In this document: piece after piece, positions 36,816 through 48,432 of the stretch
How the letters are laid out: each line of letters opens with the position of its first letter
How positions within the stretch are numbered: position 1 is the stretch's first letter
NCBI GenBank assembly: GCA_932294295.1
Contig: OW028580.1
Span: 25,876,975 to 25,940,974, forward strand
Length of the DNA stretch: 64,000 nt
From: Alitta virens
Lineage: Eukaryota > Annelida > Polychaeta > Phyllodocida > Nereididae
Reading direction: 5' to 3'
Program-made: the position numbers and the translations under genes
The notes under the pieces: model-generated
The model's database searches: none
What the model saw: only the letters and a program-made list of their open reading frames with translations
What the model was told of the DNA's origin: nothing

Positions 36816-38359
36816 CCTTTCAGAATCCATGACTTTGCTATCCATTTCTATCTCTTCACAGTGAGAAGCCTGGGGACTCGAGGAAAACCGAATATTCCAA
36901 CTGAATCTGCTTTTACTAGAGCTCAGGGAGGAAGCTCTTTCCCTTTCCGTGAACGACGGCTCTTCCCTTTCCCAACATCCAGACGAATTCTCGCGTTCTC
37001 TCACCTTTTCTCGTGCAGCCCGAGAGCGGGATTTGGAACTGCTGCCACGAGAAGTGGACGGCTGTTGACCAGCGACGTTCACTTCGCAATGAACTTGCGG
37101 TATGGAGGCTGCCCTGTCGGCACCGTTAGGAACAGAATTGTGGTGCCACCGTTTTAATATTTTAGCTCCGATGCCCTGGTGTTCAGAATTGCGCCTATCC
37201 GGGTTATTTTGATTGCTAGCAGCTGCCTGTAAGCTGTTAGGCAATGTGTACTGCAAAGTATCACTCAAGAGCCGTAATTGTTCTTTTACCAAATCCGGTG
37301 ATAAATCGGATGGTTTTTGACCATATTTGTTAGATATATGGACTTTAGCTCCATGTTCGATCAAGGCTAGAGCACATTCCCAGCTCTGGAAGTCCACAGA
37401 GGCACTCAAATGCAGAGGTGTGCACCCCAAAGCATCCTGAACGTTCGCCTTAGCTCCATGTGACAGCAACAGCCTGACTGTCTGGGCATGCCGTTCTGCT
37501 GCAGCCAAGAACAGCGGCGGTAGGGTCTGCAGTGTGTCTGCGGTGTAATGGCGAGCGAAATTAGGGGCATCTACGTTCAAAAAGTCTGTAGACCTTGTCT
37601 CTAACGACCTGCTGGCGTGTAATAACGGTTTTGTGACACCCTCTGACCCTCGTCGTTCCTTAGTTGTCCAATGGGACATTGCGGCAGCCGAACTTGGATG
37701 CAACATAGGCGATAGATGATTAGGTGAGGAAAGTCTGTGTAAAGACGAGGAATGACTTTTCGATTTGTTGTTGTTGTCAGTTCTGACATCTTCCGGGTTG
37801 TCTACCTTACCGGTACTGCCGTACAGCATGAACCGGACGTCTTTCCGGTTATGCGTGATCTCCGAAATACTTCCGCATCTCCGGCTGGAGTCCGGAAAAA
37901 CTGGTCCGGGCTCATTCGGATCGACTCCGTAATTCAGCAACAAATTCAACACTTCGACCGATTTGTTTTGTACCGCTACGTGTAAGGCCGACTTGAAAAT
38001 CGGTGGGGTATCCGTGTTGTCCGTTGTGCCGCTTTCGCGTCTGTCGAACCGGTCGTTCATGTAGCATCTTCGCAAAGTCAAATCTATTTCCGCAGAAGGT
38101 CCCGGGTCGTGACTCATCCGACTCGGACACCGTGACATCGAGTCGGCCATGCTGACCGACTTCATGTCATGAGTGGACACATTGGACTGCACACTGCTGC
38201 TGACATTAAAGCGATATAAATGAACTTCCAGGATCTTCTTGACCACTGTGACGTCATTATCCCGAATGGCTCTGTCCAGTTGGTCCGCTTCGTAACTGAG
38301 GTCAAAGATGGAGGATGCGGTGCTGCTAGCTCGGCGGGTGAAGTCGAAATGGCCATGGC
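36816..38359 (-). CDS. large internal coding exon of an ankyrin-repeat protein
   Basis: This exon is the only long coding frame in the window: 514 complete codons plus two bases. On the minus strand it is bounded by an acceptor (TTATTTCAG, then GCCATGG) and a donor (GAAAGG, then GTAAGT). Counting from the split first Gly, residues 22-47 (DRAIRDNDVTVVKKILEVH) form an ankyrin-like helix pair. Residues about 119-152 (ALHVAVQ..LLLNYGVDPN), 280-312 (PLFLAAA..LLLSHGAKANVQDALG) and 313-347 (CTPLHL..LIEHGAKVHISNKYG) are ankyrin repeats. The last two are contiguous; the others are split by long Ser-rich spacers. Residues about 436-492 are rich in Ser, Arg and Glu and likely disordered. There is no membrane segment; the hydrophobic stretch that appears upstream in frame is translated intron. 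It is presumably a cytoplasmic scaffold. Relation to the ANKFN1/Wide-awake family is only a guess from domain order. Confidence 0.93.
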
Positions 38360-38684
38360 CTGAAATAAGAATAAATAAATGAATACATAAAATTAAAAAT
38401 ACATCCATTGAGAACATTTCTTAATATATCTTTTATTCTTCATTGACCATAGAGCCCGTAGAATGGTGTGAATGTTCTATCCAGTAGTTGAACCTTGTAT
38501 GTGTTAATATATTTCACACTATTATCAGTTTCAGAAATATTATTTTATGGTACTTATTTCTTATTATTTATGCTTGAAAATTATTCTTATGAAATTGTTG
38601 TATACTAGGTGCTAATTTGAGAATTCATTTCACACTGGGAAATCTAATAAATTGCACCTCATTAAAAAGTCAGCTCTACTATAG

Positions 38685-38890
38685 GTCCGGCGTTCGATTA
38701 CCAGGTCAGGCACTCTTCATGAGCTACATCTGTACTAGTGCCTCGCACTGAATGTCTATGCTGGGGCAAGTAAAGACCCACCCATGGGGTAAATAATATG
38801 GAAATGGCGTGGTCTCAAAACTTATCATCTTATCTTTACGTCTGCCTGCGGCTGGTCATATTAGTTGACTAAGCTTCAGTCCAATATCAG
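38685..38890 (+). mobile_element. SINE family B within an ankyrin-gene intron
   Basis: Plus-strand order is B-box-like GGCGTTCGATTACC, then CACTCTTCATGAGCTACATC, then GGCAAGTAAAGACCCACCC, then the GTCTGCCTGCGGCTGG end. It matches family B and lacks most of the tRNA head. Confidence 0.72.
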
Positions 38891-39444
38891 TGAAGCCATA
38901 TCGGACATATTAATAAATTAGGAAATAGTTTTTTCAGATGATGATAACCTTCATAAAATGTTGGGAATCTTAACTATTTAGATTCATGTTTTACAACTAA
39001 ACACATTAATTACAACTTTGCATGAAATGCTTTGGCACATTACATTTATGACATATATTATCGCAAAGTTCCTGTGTGTTATCAGCCAAACTTGCCGCAG
39101 GTACTACTTATCTTTTACAATTAATAACAAAACATAAGTTCTATAATTCTAGCAGACACAGTTAACGGATGCATAATTACAAAACTCATGTTTACGCTTG
39201 TAAGCCCTGCAGAATATAGAGATAAAAAAACTTCCTGGAATAAATATAGTGATTTCCTGGATAACTTCCAATTTACTTCCTTTTCGGGGAATCTATGAAG
39301 CTTGTCACACCAAGTTAAGAACACTATGTAGAATTAGTCATGCTATTTTTAGAGCCTTTAAGTAATTAAGGCAGCGTCAAGTTAAGAATTTAAAGGCGTT
39401 AACGATCAATAAAAATCAACAAAAATATTTTAAGGCGATAAATA

Positions 39445-39519
39445 TATAGGTAGATAGAGAGATAGATAGCTAGCTAGCTAGCTAGATAGATAGATAGAAA
39501 GACAGATAGACAGAGAGAC

Positions 39520-39562
<43 letters not shown>

Positions 39563-39690
39563 AAGACCGATAGACAGATACAGATAGACAGATAGACAGA
39601 CAGAGAGACAGACAGATTGTCGTCGAAAGAAATAATTCAAGAAGAAGGAAAGAAAGAAAGAAGAAAGAAAGATAGAAAGAAAGATAGAAA
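39445..39690. repeat. compound GATA/GACA/GAAA microsatellite in an intron
   Basis: GATAGATA, GCTAGCTA, GACAGACA and GAAAGAAA blocks alternate over about 245 bases. Confidence 0.93.
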
Positions 39691-39789
39691 ATAGAAAGAA
39701 AAAGTTAATTCATGAAATTTAACATTATGATGACAACGTCTTGCAGAAATTAGGTGTTGAGTAATTAAATTCAAGTGATTAAAGACATA

Positions 39790-40006
39790 CACTCGGCGAC
39801 AGTGAACTTCGCCACGACAGCGAGATTCGCCACCCCTTAAAAACTACAATAAATACCTTTTCGATGGCTGCCACAGCGTAAGAACACTGTCAATGATCTA
39901 AACAATTAGTTTTGTAACAAATCAAGTCATTGCAATGTGCATAATCATATGTGTTTAGGGGGGTGGCGAATCTCGTTGTCGTGGCGAAAATCACTGTCGC
40001 CGAGTG
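39790..40006. mobile_element. MITE family E, second copy
   Basis: Same ends as the copy at 20.6 kb (CACTCGGCGACAGTG ... CACTGTCGCCGAGTG), similar interior (AAAACTACAATAAA, GATGGCTGCC, ACAATTAGTTT), TA on both sides. It sits in the intron just downstream of the 212-base exon. Confidence 0.88.
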
Positions 40007-40187
40007 TACAAACAACATTTTGTAATTTTTTAGAAAAAAAGCTAATTGATTAAAATTAAAATTTATTAAACCTCAGTAAATATAAATAATTATATACCAA
40101 TAAATCTGTAATACATCATCTAGACTCAGTGATAATAGCAAAAACTTACAAAATAATTAATTAAAATATAAAACACTATAGACTGAC

Positions 40188-40399
40188 CTGTAGGAGACAG
40201 ACCACCACACGGCCCGCCAAAGGATGAGGGCACAGACAGACAGGAGGGTGATGTGGAGGGTACTGAGGTTGTCTCTGGCACCAGAAGTAGGTCACACCTC
40301 TCTGTGGAAGTCCCTTGACCTGAGGTTGACCCAGTTGGGGTGCAAAAGGTCGGTGACCTGTTTGCCATGACCTCCGCCAGGTAGAAGTCTGAGGACAGA
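40188..40399 (-). CDS. coding exon upstream of the ankyrin exon
   Basis: This 212-base exon has an acceptor with a good pyrimidine tract (TTTCTCTTCCAGAG, then TCTGTCC) and a donor CTACAG followed by GTCAGT. It ends in phase 1, and its last G joins GC of the ankyrin exon to make Gly, so the frame continues as LSPTG-HGHFDF. Read in that frame it encodes LSSDFYLAEVMANRSPTF followed by a Ser/Thr/Pro-rich, probably disordered stretch ending in GGPCGGLSPTG. A second AG two bases upstream (exon start 40401) is an alternative acceptor but does not fit the frame of the next exon upstream. An internal ATG (MANRSP) could serve as a start in a shorter transcript. Confidence 0.8.
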
Positions 40400-41364
40400 C
40401 TCTGGAAGAGAAAGAGAAAAAATAATTATTACAGGGTTATAGTTTTATAGATGCACACGTTATGCTAGGTATTTTTATGAACATTCTTTTCAATTTCCCT
40501 TGGTGTTCAGAATAAGCCAGTCTGTTTTTATCAGTCTTTTAGAGTGCTTATTTCTGCCTGTTTGTATATATGGATTTGCATTAATTCCACAAGTTAGCCT
40601 ATGACATTGTTAGTAATATATGTACTGTGAAAAGCTTAGTTTCGTAGCAAACCGCTAGGGTCGCTGAAGTTGCATGCACCCAGCAATTAATCCCTCTGGT
40701 GGTAAGAACCAGAAGTACGCCCGAAGTTCGTTGGTATTATCATCGAGATGTTCATGAAAAATTCTAGTAAATATCATAAAGAATGCCTCCACAACTTATT
40801 GCATGACAAAGTTAATATTATAAAGAATGTCTCCACAATTTTTTGCATGACAAAGTAAATATTATAAAGTCTCCACAATTTTTTGCATACCATAAACTTC
40901 CTATCTTTCTAATATCAATATTTGTGCCAATAGTCCCTTGCATTATAATAATTATAATAATTCATATTGAGACATCAGACTACCAGCTTGAGGATAACAA
41001 AAAATTACAATATTAATTTTTTTTTGTAAACAGTCAGTTAAATGTGTTGTAGAGAAGTGTCATTCTTACAGTAGTTAAAAGATTATGTTCAGTTAATTCA
41101 TAAGATGGCTGCCAGTATTAATCCGTACTTACAGATTGTTAGTCTTTTTTTGTATACATGTTCATCTTTCACCATAAAAATTAAATAGTATTTTATACCA
41201 TTTAAGTATATCCATGATTTTATCGATGACCTTAATGTTTTAATTTTATTATGTTATTTTTCTTTCTTTAAATAAATAAATATATATATATAGTAGGCCT
41301 ATATATTCCATGCAATCCAGAACTATAATCATATTGAATGTAAATAATGGTCTATTACCCAAAT

Positions 41365-42653
41365 AGGGTGGATGGACCTAATTCCATCCTGGACCCAATT
41401 CCAGCGACTTTTGATTTCTTCTTTTTTCTGCGTTTTTTACGGTGGTAAAGTTAGCAAATTCTATTTTTTGTGAATGTTTCTTGGCCATTGACATGATTCT
41501 AGGAGGCCTTAGATAAACGCCATTTTGCGATTAAATCTGTCTGTATTCCAGATGGCATTTGAGAAGGCGCCAGTTAAACTTTGTTCAACTTGATAAACTC
41601 ATTTAACAGCAAAATTATAACAACCTGTGTTGCTTCATTAGTCAAATACATGAATAAACTTCTCATAAGGAAGCATTTCACTCCTATTCTCTTACAATAT
41701 TCCTAAATATGATGAGATACAGATAAGTATGTCAAATGAACCTAATTCCAGCCTACCATGGCCTAATTCCAGCCACTAGGTGACCTAATTCCAGCCTACT
41801 AAGCATCTTTAATCCAGCCATGGCTGGAATTAAGACTACTTATTATGCTCATGTTTAAACATGCAAAAAGGGGCTCCTGTGACTGTGTTATGTGACTGTG
41901 TTATAATGTCTAAATTCGGTTGAGGCCTAGATAATGTCTAAATTCCTTATTTTTTAGGTATATGTCTTGCACACCAATAATACAAATTTGAAAATGAGGT
42001 GATCAAATGAAAGCCAAATGTATAATTTTGAAGTCTTCATGATTTTATACATGTCATTGTAAAGTATGAGGTATATATTTGAAGGCCATCACACTTGCTA
42101 CACAAGTTGGGGGGGGGGGGGCATCCACCCTATGGGTTACTGTAAACTGTTATACTCGGGTGTACCCTCATTACCAGTCAGGCAAAGAGTTCAAAGTTGC
42201 AAAATATGATATATAGAATAGGCACCAATCGATAGTGATAGATTAAGTTAATATGTTAACTGACATAACCACATGTACATGTGCACTTTCAATTCTCATT
42301 TCTACAACACAGGCAAGTAATTCAAGAGTGTGGGAATTATTTGCAAGAATATGACTGGAATTTGGTATACTCTAGGCTGGAATTTGGTACACCCAAGGCT
42401 GGAATTTGGTACACCCCAGGCTGGAATTAAGACGAAAGGCTGAAATTTGGTCAAGGTTTTGACATGTCTGATTTGAAGTTGTGTGGTATTAATGTGAATC
42501 AATATATTTTACTCAGTTATAAGCAGATGTGTTGTGAATAACATACATTCTCAATTTCAATCAACCTACTTCCCCAAGTATGTCTAGGAATGACGTTATT
42601 TTGGTGGATGTTTATGGCACTGTGATTTGGGGCTGGAGTTTGGGCCATCCACC
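41365..42653. mobile_element. probable DNA transposon with repeated subterminal motifs
   Basis: The ends GGTGGATGG and CCATCCACC are inverted. The left arm carries CTAATTCCAGCC-type motifs (about 41379, 41397, 41741, 41762, 41784, 41812) and the right arm the inverse GGCTGGAATTTGG (about 42354, 42375, 42398, 42420, 42439, 42631). Such subterminal repeats are typical of cut-and-paste elements. No transposase frame was found. A G tract plus a 65-base segment shared with the LINE at 45.2 kb lies inside (42109-42185). Confidence 0.55.
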
Positions 42654-43639
42654 GTAATATCGCCCCCATTCCCTAATGGGTCCCAAGGCCCATTCTATTA
42701 ACAGGGAGAGTCCTGGGATAGGATAAAGGCTAGGCTAATCAGGCCATCCATAGAATATCTGGAGATAGGATCCGGATAGCTATGGTTTTACTTTCTACTG
42801 GCTATATACCGTATTTACTCCAATAGAAGCCCTCCCTTCTATTTTTTTGTAAGAGCATCTCAGCAGGGCCTTTTTTTGAGGTGGGACTCTTATCGTTTTA
42901 AGGGGAAATGAAGGATTCCGAACAAAAATAAAGTGAAAATAATTACAAAATCTTACAAAAATACCTCTGGAAGACCTCAAATTCTTGGACTTGAGAGATC
43001 AGTTTATAGGTCAAAAGGTTCGGATAGGTCCTATGTCTGGTATAGATATATAAGTATGGCTTCAAATAAACTCTATTAGCTATATATGGATACTAAAAGC
43101 TACTTCAAAAGTCGTAGCGGCCTGCAGCACAGTACCATACACACAGAACAACATACGCCCACACAGTCACTGGATTTAATATCCTTAGAACTAATGCAGA
43201 TGCACAGTGCACACATGTTGTGCAAACTGTTATCATTTCTGATTACACTGAGATTAACAAAATGTGTTTCCATGGTAACCGGACTCACCAATGCACATCT
43301 GATGCAGAGGTGTATATACATACACACACTGTTTGTACAAAATGATTTGGCATTGATTTACCCTACGTAAATATTAAGAATCACTAATATCTCAGCTATC
43401 AAACTTTATGCTGACTGCCCTGAGTCGTTTTTGACTAACAAATTAGTCATCCTTAGCCAGTATCACTTTAATGTGTCACTGACATGTTAAAATGACTAAC
43501 GTTTAATTTGCACTATTTAAAGTTTGACTGACATTAACATTTCGTGAAAAAAAAACAATGATTCCAAATAGCCCTTCATTTCATCGTGATATCTGCCCCA
43601 ATATGGAATATGCACTGGAATTTGCATATCAGTAGCTCA

Positions 43640-43745
43640 ATCACTGACTGTCTGACGGACTGACTGGCTGGCTGGCTAGCAGGCTGGCTGGCTTGCAGGC
43701 TAGCAAATTGACCGATTGGTAGATTGACTGACTGTCTGGCAGATT
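43640..43745. repeat. degenerate CTGACTGG/GGCTGGCT repeat
   Basis: GACTGACTGG passes into GGCTGGCTGG and CAGGCTAGC units. Confidence 0.85.
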
Positions 43746-43991
43746 GATTGCAGTGCTACAGAATGAATTCAGTTAACTTCAACAACTTCAGCAAACTCAC
43801 TTGAACTAAACAACTGAGTATGCTATTACGATACTAATTCGTTGTCATGGATACTGAACGGTACGCATATTCTCCTCTTATGCCAATTTAGGACAGTCTG
43901 CGACAAATCGTGTCAATTAGGTGGATAGAAACAAGAGCCTAATAGCATAATAGCAGGAAAATAATCCAGTACTTGGTATCAAGGCTAATAT

Positions 43992-44145
43992 ACAAGTAAG
44001 TAAGTCAGTAAGTAAGTAAGTTAGTAAGTCAGTCAGTCAGTAAGTAAGTCAGTCAGTCAGTAAGTTAGTAAGTAGGTAAGTAAGCAAGCAGGTAAGGACG
44101 TAAGTAAGTAAGCAAGTTAGCAAGTTAGCAAGTAAGTAAGGAATA
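43992..44145. repeat. (AAGT)n/(CAGT)n microsatellite
   Basis: GTAAGTAAGT with interspersed CAGTCAGT and CAAGTTAG units. Confidence 0.93.
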
Positions 44146-44664
44146 CGATGTGGACAACAGATCTTATCATCTCATCATTATTTCGTAAAAAAAACACATA
44201 AAAATATGAAGGAATAAAAAAAAAAAGGAGTATTTTTAATAGCGCGCTATTTTAGATGCGTTATATCTGACCAGTATGGAAATATATGAATCAAATATGA
44301 ATCAATAATTCATAATTTCCAATTGGCTGGGGTCAGCATAGGATAGAGCACAGACAAATAAAAGAAAACAAGATAACATGAAAAGCGCATAAAAAAACAA
44401 AAGAAAGAACAATATGCTTTGAAATATATCACAAAAATGGTCTGCCACCTACGCAAGTTTGTTGAATAAAAGCACTCAGAACTTGAAAGGTAAAGAAAAA
44501 TGTCTCAAAGGGGAAACGAGAATAAGCAGTGGACGACCTCACGCCACTGAGCTGGAGATCTAAGAAGGGACAAAGAGTCTGTGTACAAGATATGTAGTCT
44601 TACTGTGCTATTAGGAGAGTAAGCACAACCTTACTGACTGACTAATAGACTGACTGACTGACTG

Positions 44665-45352
44665 ACAATATATCCAAGCTGTCAGAGCAATGTTTAAATT
44701 ACACAGAACCAGACTAAGCCCATTTTATAAGAAAGCTGAGATACTTGTGTTAGAAGATCTAGTAGATTTGTCTCTGTTAGGTATTTCATACAGGTATGTG
44801 AATGATACTCTGCCAAAACGTATTGGCAAATTATTTGAAATTCTATCCCATAACCTAGAAACTAGAAATAGAAACATTTTGCAAACACCTATTCACACCC
44901 TTCAGATCTATAATAAAAGTTTTTTTAGGAAAATCTCCGCACCTTTGGCTGCATTTACCACAGCAATTAAGAAATGTAAATACTCAAATATCTTTTGTAA
45001 AATCCTATTCAAAATCAAATTTCAATCATTATTAGCATTATATATTTTTTTGTTTTTTTCTCTTTTCATTGAAAAATGATGTTGACAATACGAAAATTTA
45101 GTCCATTGTTTATTATTTTATTTTTCTCGTTTTCTTGTTGCCTTGTATTATATATTCTGTATTTTTGATTGATTAAGAAAATGTTCTTTTACTGGGGGGG
45201 GGGGGGGGGCATCCACCCTACGGGTTACTGTGTACTGTTATACTCGGGTGTACCCTCATTACCAGTCAGTTTTGTGATATTCATGTAGTATGTAACACTA
45301 AGTTGTAAAATTGTATTTGCGGAGATTGATGAAAATAAATAAACTCTAAACT
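44665..45352 (+). mobile_element. LINE 3' end, second family, with long 3' UTR
   Basis: AVRAMFKLHRTRLSPFYKKA, GISYRYVNDTLPKRIGKLFE and IYNKSFFRKISAPLAAF resemble the C-terminal part of ORF2 in jockey/CR1-like non-LTR elements. The frame is 129 codons long, without its reverse-transcriptase core. The 3' part holds a 16-G run followed by CATCCACCCTACGGGTTACT, a segment also found at 42.1 kb. It ends in AAATAAACTCTAAACTCT. Confidence 0.75.
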
Positions 45353-45534
45353 CTATCAGAAACGAATGGCAAGTTCACTAACTGAATACCTGACTAACTG
45401 ACTAAACTACCAAATAGTGGGTAGTGGACTGATTGACTGACGAAATGAATATCAGATTGGCTGTCAAAAAAGAAAAAAAATGACTGACTGACAAATTGAC
45501 TAAATTACTATCTGACTGACTGAATAACCAAAAG

Positions 45535-45675
45535 ATGCTATCTATCTATCTGTCTGTCTATCTGTCTGTCTGTCTATCTGTCTATCTGTCTTTCGGTATG
45601 TCTGTCTGTCTATCTGTCTGTCTTGCTGTCTATCTAGCTGTCTGTCTATCTATCTGTCTATCTACCTACCTATAC
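45535..45675. repeat. (TATC)n/(TGTC)n microsatellite
   Basis: Same type as at 22.2 kb, next to degenerate GACT tracts (45350-45530). Confidence 0.93.
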
Positions 45676-46384
45676 CTATCTACCACTGCACTTGTAGCAG
45701 TCTTTATACAACGTATCCTTGAATGATTTATTTTCGATTAATTCTAGATGTCATACTTAATTTCATACTTCAGTGCACCATAACATATTTGATCTACCAT
45801 CCGTCAGTCACATTTTCTGTGGCTTCTTTGTGGCAATTCAGATAAAATCTGTCAATAAAAATAGTTTATGCTTCAATAAGGAGTGCTTTATGGAACCTAT
45901 TTATCATTTTAACCCACATATAGTATATCAGATCAATTTACGTGTTAAGTAAGCTAGCTACAGTTAGCTGATCTCCACTACTATTGATCAATATACTTTG
46001 TGTATGTCTACTACAGTCCCATCTTCATGGCGTCAATGTGTCTCCCATTATAGCTCAAAGGGCACTGTGCCAGTTTCACAGTAACCTTTGCACCATGTTT
46101 ACGCAATTCTTGTTCCGACGAGCAGGCGTTTCAAAAAATGGCCTGAACTAAATATGAATCCATTTGTAATACTCAGCATATTAGCTGCATAGTTTAACCA
46201 ATCATTTTGTTTAACTAGGTAAACTAGCAAAGAATGTCCATAATTAGGTCGCTTGGCTCATAGGTGGCGATACACAGTTTTGCTATATATAATGTAGATA
46301 CACACTATTGAAACTCACTGTTATGCATACAGTATACATACAGTAACATTTGGAAACTGACAGACTTTAGCCATCTGTAGATAG

Positions 46385-46620
46385 TAGGATCCACCTGTCA
46401 ACTATCTGGAATAATTTACCAAAAGAAATTCAGGAATCAAAATAGTTATTTAGCTAATTGAGTCAAATCATGTTAAAATGTATCTAAATTTGCAAACTGT
46501 TATAACTGTTTTTCTATATTTTATACATTCGTTTTCATTGTACCTTTTATTCTGGGCCACATGAAAGACCTCTTGTAGATGTGTCACACAGCTTTAATAT
46601 TTTTTTTAATAACAATATAA
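46385..46620 (+). mobile_element. LINE 3' end, short fragment
   Basis: TIWNNLPKEIQES in one frame is the conserved Trp-Asn-x-Leu-Pro block near the ORF2 C-terminus. GGGCCACATGAAAGACC downstream resembles the 3' UTR of the copy at 28.6 kb (GGGCCACATGAAAAACGG). Confidence 0.65.
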
Positions 46621-46871
46621 TAACTATTCAGATGTATCTGTCACTAAACCAAAGTACTTATACTGGGGACCAACATGAAATAATGCAAATTATAACATAA
46701 AAGATATATCTATGAATTAAGGAATATAGATTCGCCCTTACAAAAAATTGGGGATAGTGGCAACTTATATTAAATTCTAATGTCAACTCTTCACTACGTC
46801 TGCTATGCATAGCTCCTTTTATATTAAAGCCACCGAAAAAGCTGATATTGTGAAACGTATGCGAAACTTAC

Positions 46872-46922
46872 CTGCGTATTCTAATCTAAAATCAACAGAT
46901 TTAACTTCTTTTCTATTTTTTC
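46872..46922 (-). other. possible noncoding alternative first exon with a consensus donor
   Basis: On the minus strand, ATACGCAG is followed by GTAAGTTTC, a near-perfect splice donor. About 100 bases upstream lie an octamer (ATTTGCAT, 46973-46980) and an E-box CACGTG (47020-47025). No frame here agrees in phase with both flanking coding exons, so an internal coding exon is unlikely. A 5'-untranslated exon leading to the internal ATG at 40366-40368 is possible. The 5' limit is arbitrary. Confidence 0.2.
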
Positions 46923-48432
46923 CTTAAATGGCTTATATTTTGAGAGAACGTCATAGAAATGAGAGAGGAACGTTATGCAAATGAACACGAATTCACGTAC
47001 CAAGTGCGAACACATTACACCACGTGATTCCGTCATTTGTACATGTGGGCAGAGTGTTCTGAAGTCAAGGCCACCACAACACACTGAGGCGATTTTTGTT
47101 TGTTTGGCTATCTAGATCCGCAAATACCAATGACATAGAAATGAAAAAAAATGAAAAGAAATTGAATTAAAAAAAAAATTCTTTATTGTTTCCTTCTCCT
47201 ATTTTCTGCTATATACTGCTAAATACTGCTATATCTACAATTTAACAACCTCTGTATTTGCCAGGCATATTAAGAATCTGTGACAATGAATAATTGTTCC
47301 ATGGTTTTGAAGAGGTCACCAAGTGCAGTTCTTTAGTCCAAGGCTTAAATAGCATCTAATTTTGCACTTGACTCACTTAATTTGCCACGTAATTTGTTGT
47401 CAATTGCTCAGTCTGACTGACAGCTTCACTTAAGCTGGCTCTCAAGTGATGTAATTTGTAGGACAGGAGACTAAGTTGGATAGAGATACAGTGACACACT
47501 AATTGAGTCAGTTTCAAGTTCATATAAATCACTGGAGAGAAAGTTTAAGGAATTGCAGTAGTAAGTAGTAAGATCAACTGTAATAGTAAAAAAAAGTAAC
47601 ATAGAATAGTAACAATTATAAAGTAACAATAGTAACCAAAGTGAAATCAGTAGTAACATTAGCTATATTAAAGCTTTAGAACTGGTAAATATATAAGAAT
47701 GGTATCAATCTAAGACTAAGAGACGAACCTGGGATCTTTACCCATAAGAACACCATGTGCACTGTTTATTTTAAGGTAATATCCTGTAACCATGAGCACC
47801 CACTTTGAACCCAATGCCTTCATAAATTAAAGCTGGATTGTCACTCAGTATGACAGTGGCCAAAATATATTGCATTCACTTCATGGTCTTCCTAATAATA
47901 CTAATAAAATCCAATATGTAAACAAACCCAAGTGATGACCATTTCCATTGTATTTCCAATGTTTTGGTCTTGATTTCAACTTAACATTTAGTTTTTGATG
48001 CCTGATAGATTCATTAGTTTACAAAGTTTTATTGTGCCTTGATCAAATAAGGTGATTTTCAATCATTTGATGAAGTTTTAGAAAATAATAACTTTGACAG
48101 ACAGTGGAGCTTTAACATTCACCATCAGATGCCTAACCACTAAGCCTGGATTTCTTAGGTGTAGAAAAACAACTAATCAATCAAAATTTGCCTCCATTCC
48201 TAATCGATGAATCAAACTCACGTGCACTTCAATCACAAACAGATTATCAATGAGAAACAAATGCTTAAATGTATTGGGAAACCCACAAAAACGTCTCCAT
48301 CACATTAATGCTTTGACAGCAAGCAACTGATTCTGAATGGATGATAAAATATAACTTCCTGGACTGTCAATCACTTGCCAAAGGAAATAATCATACCAGA
48401 TGAATTGCTGGGACTTGAGTCTATGTCCTCAC

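Larger units (their letters stand above)
38360..40187 (-). other. intron between ankyrin-gene exons
   Basis: This 1.8-kb intron has GTCAGT at its 5' end and TTATTTCAG at its 3' end and sits between phase-1 exon borders. It contains a SINE copy, a GATA/GACA/GAAA microsatellite tract and a 217-bp MITE. The remainder, 38890-39440 in particular, is plain AT-rich sequence. Confidence 0.75.
40400..48432 (-). other. intron between the small upstream exon and the 212-base exon
   Basis: The borders are GTGAGG and TTCCAGAG, phase 2. It contains a probable DNA transposon (41.4-42.7 kb), two LINE fragments (44.7 and 46.4 kb), several microsatellites and a possible alternative noncoding first exon near 46.87 kb. 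Segments 40450-41350, 42660-43640, 45730-46320 and 47100-48360 show nothing else recognisable. Confidence 0.5.
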
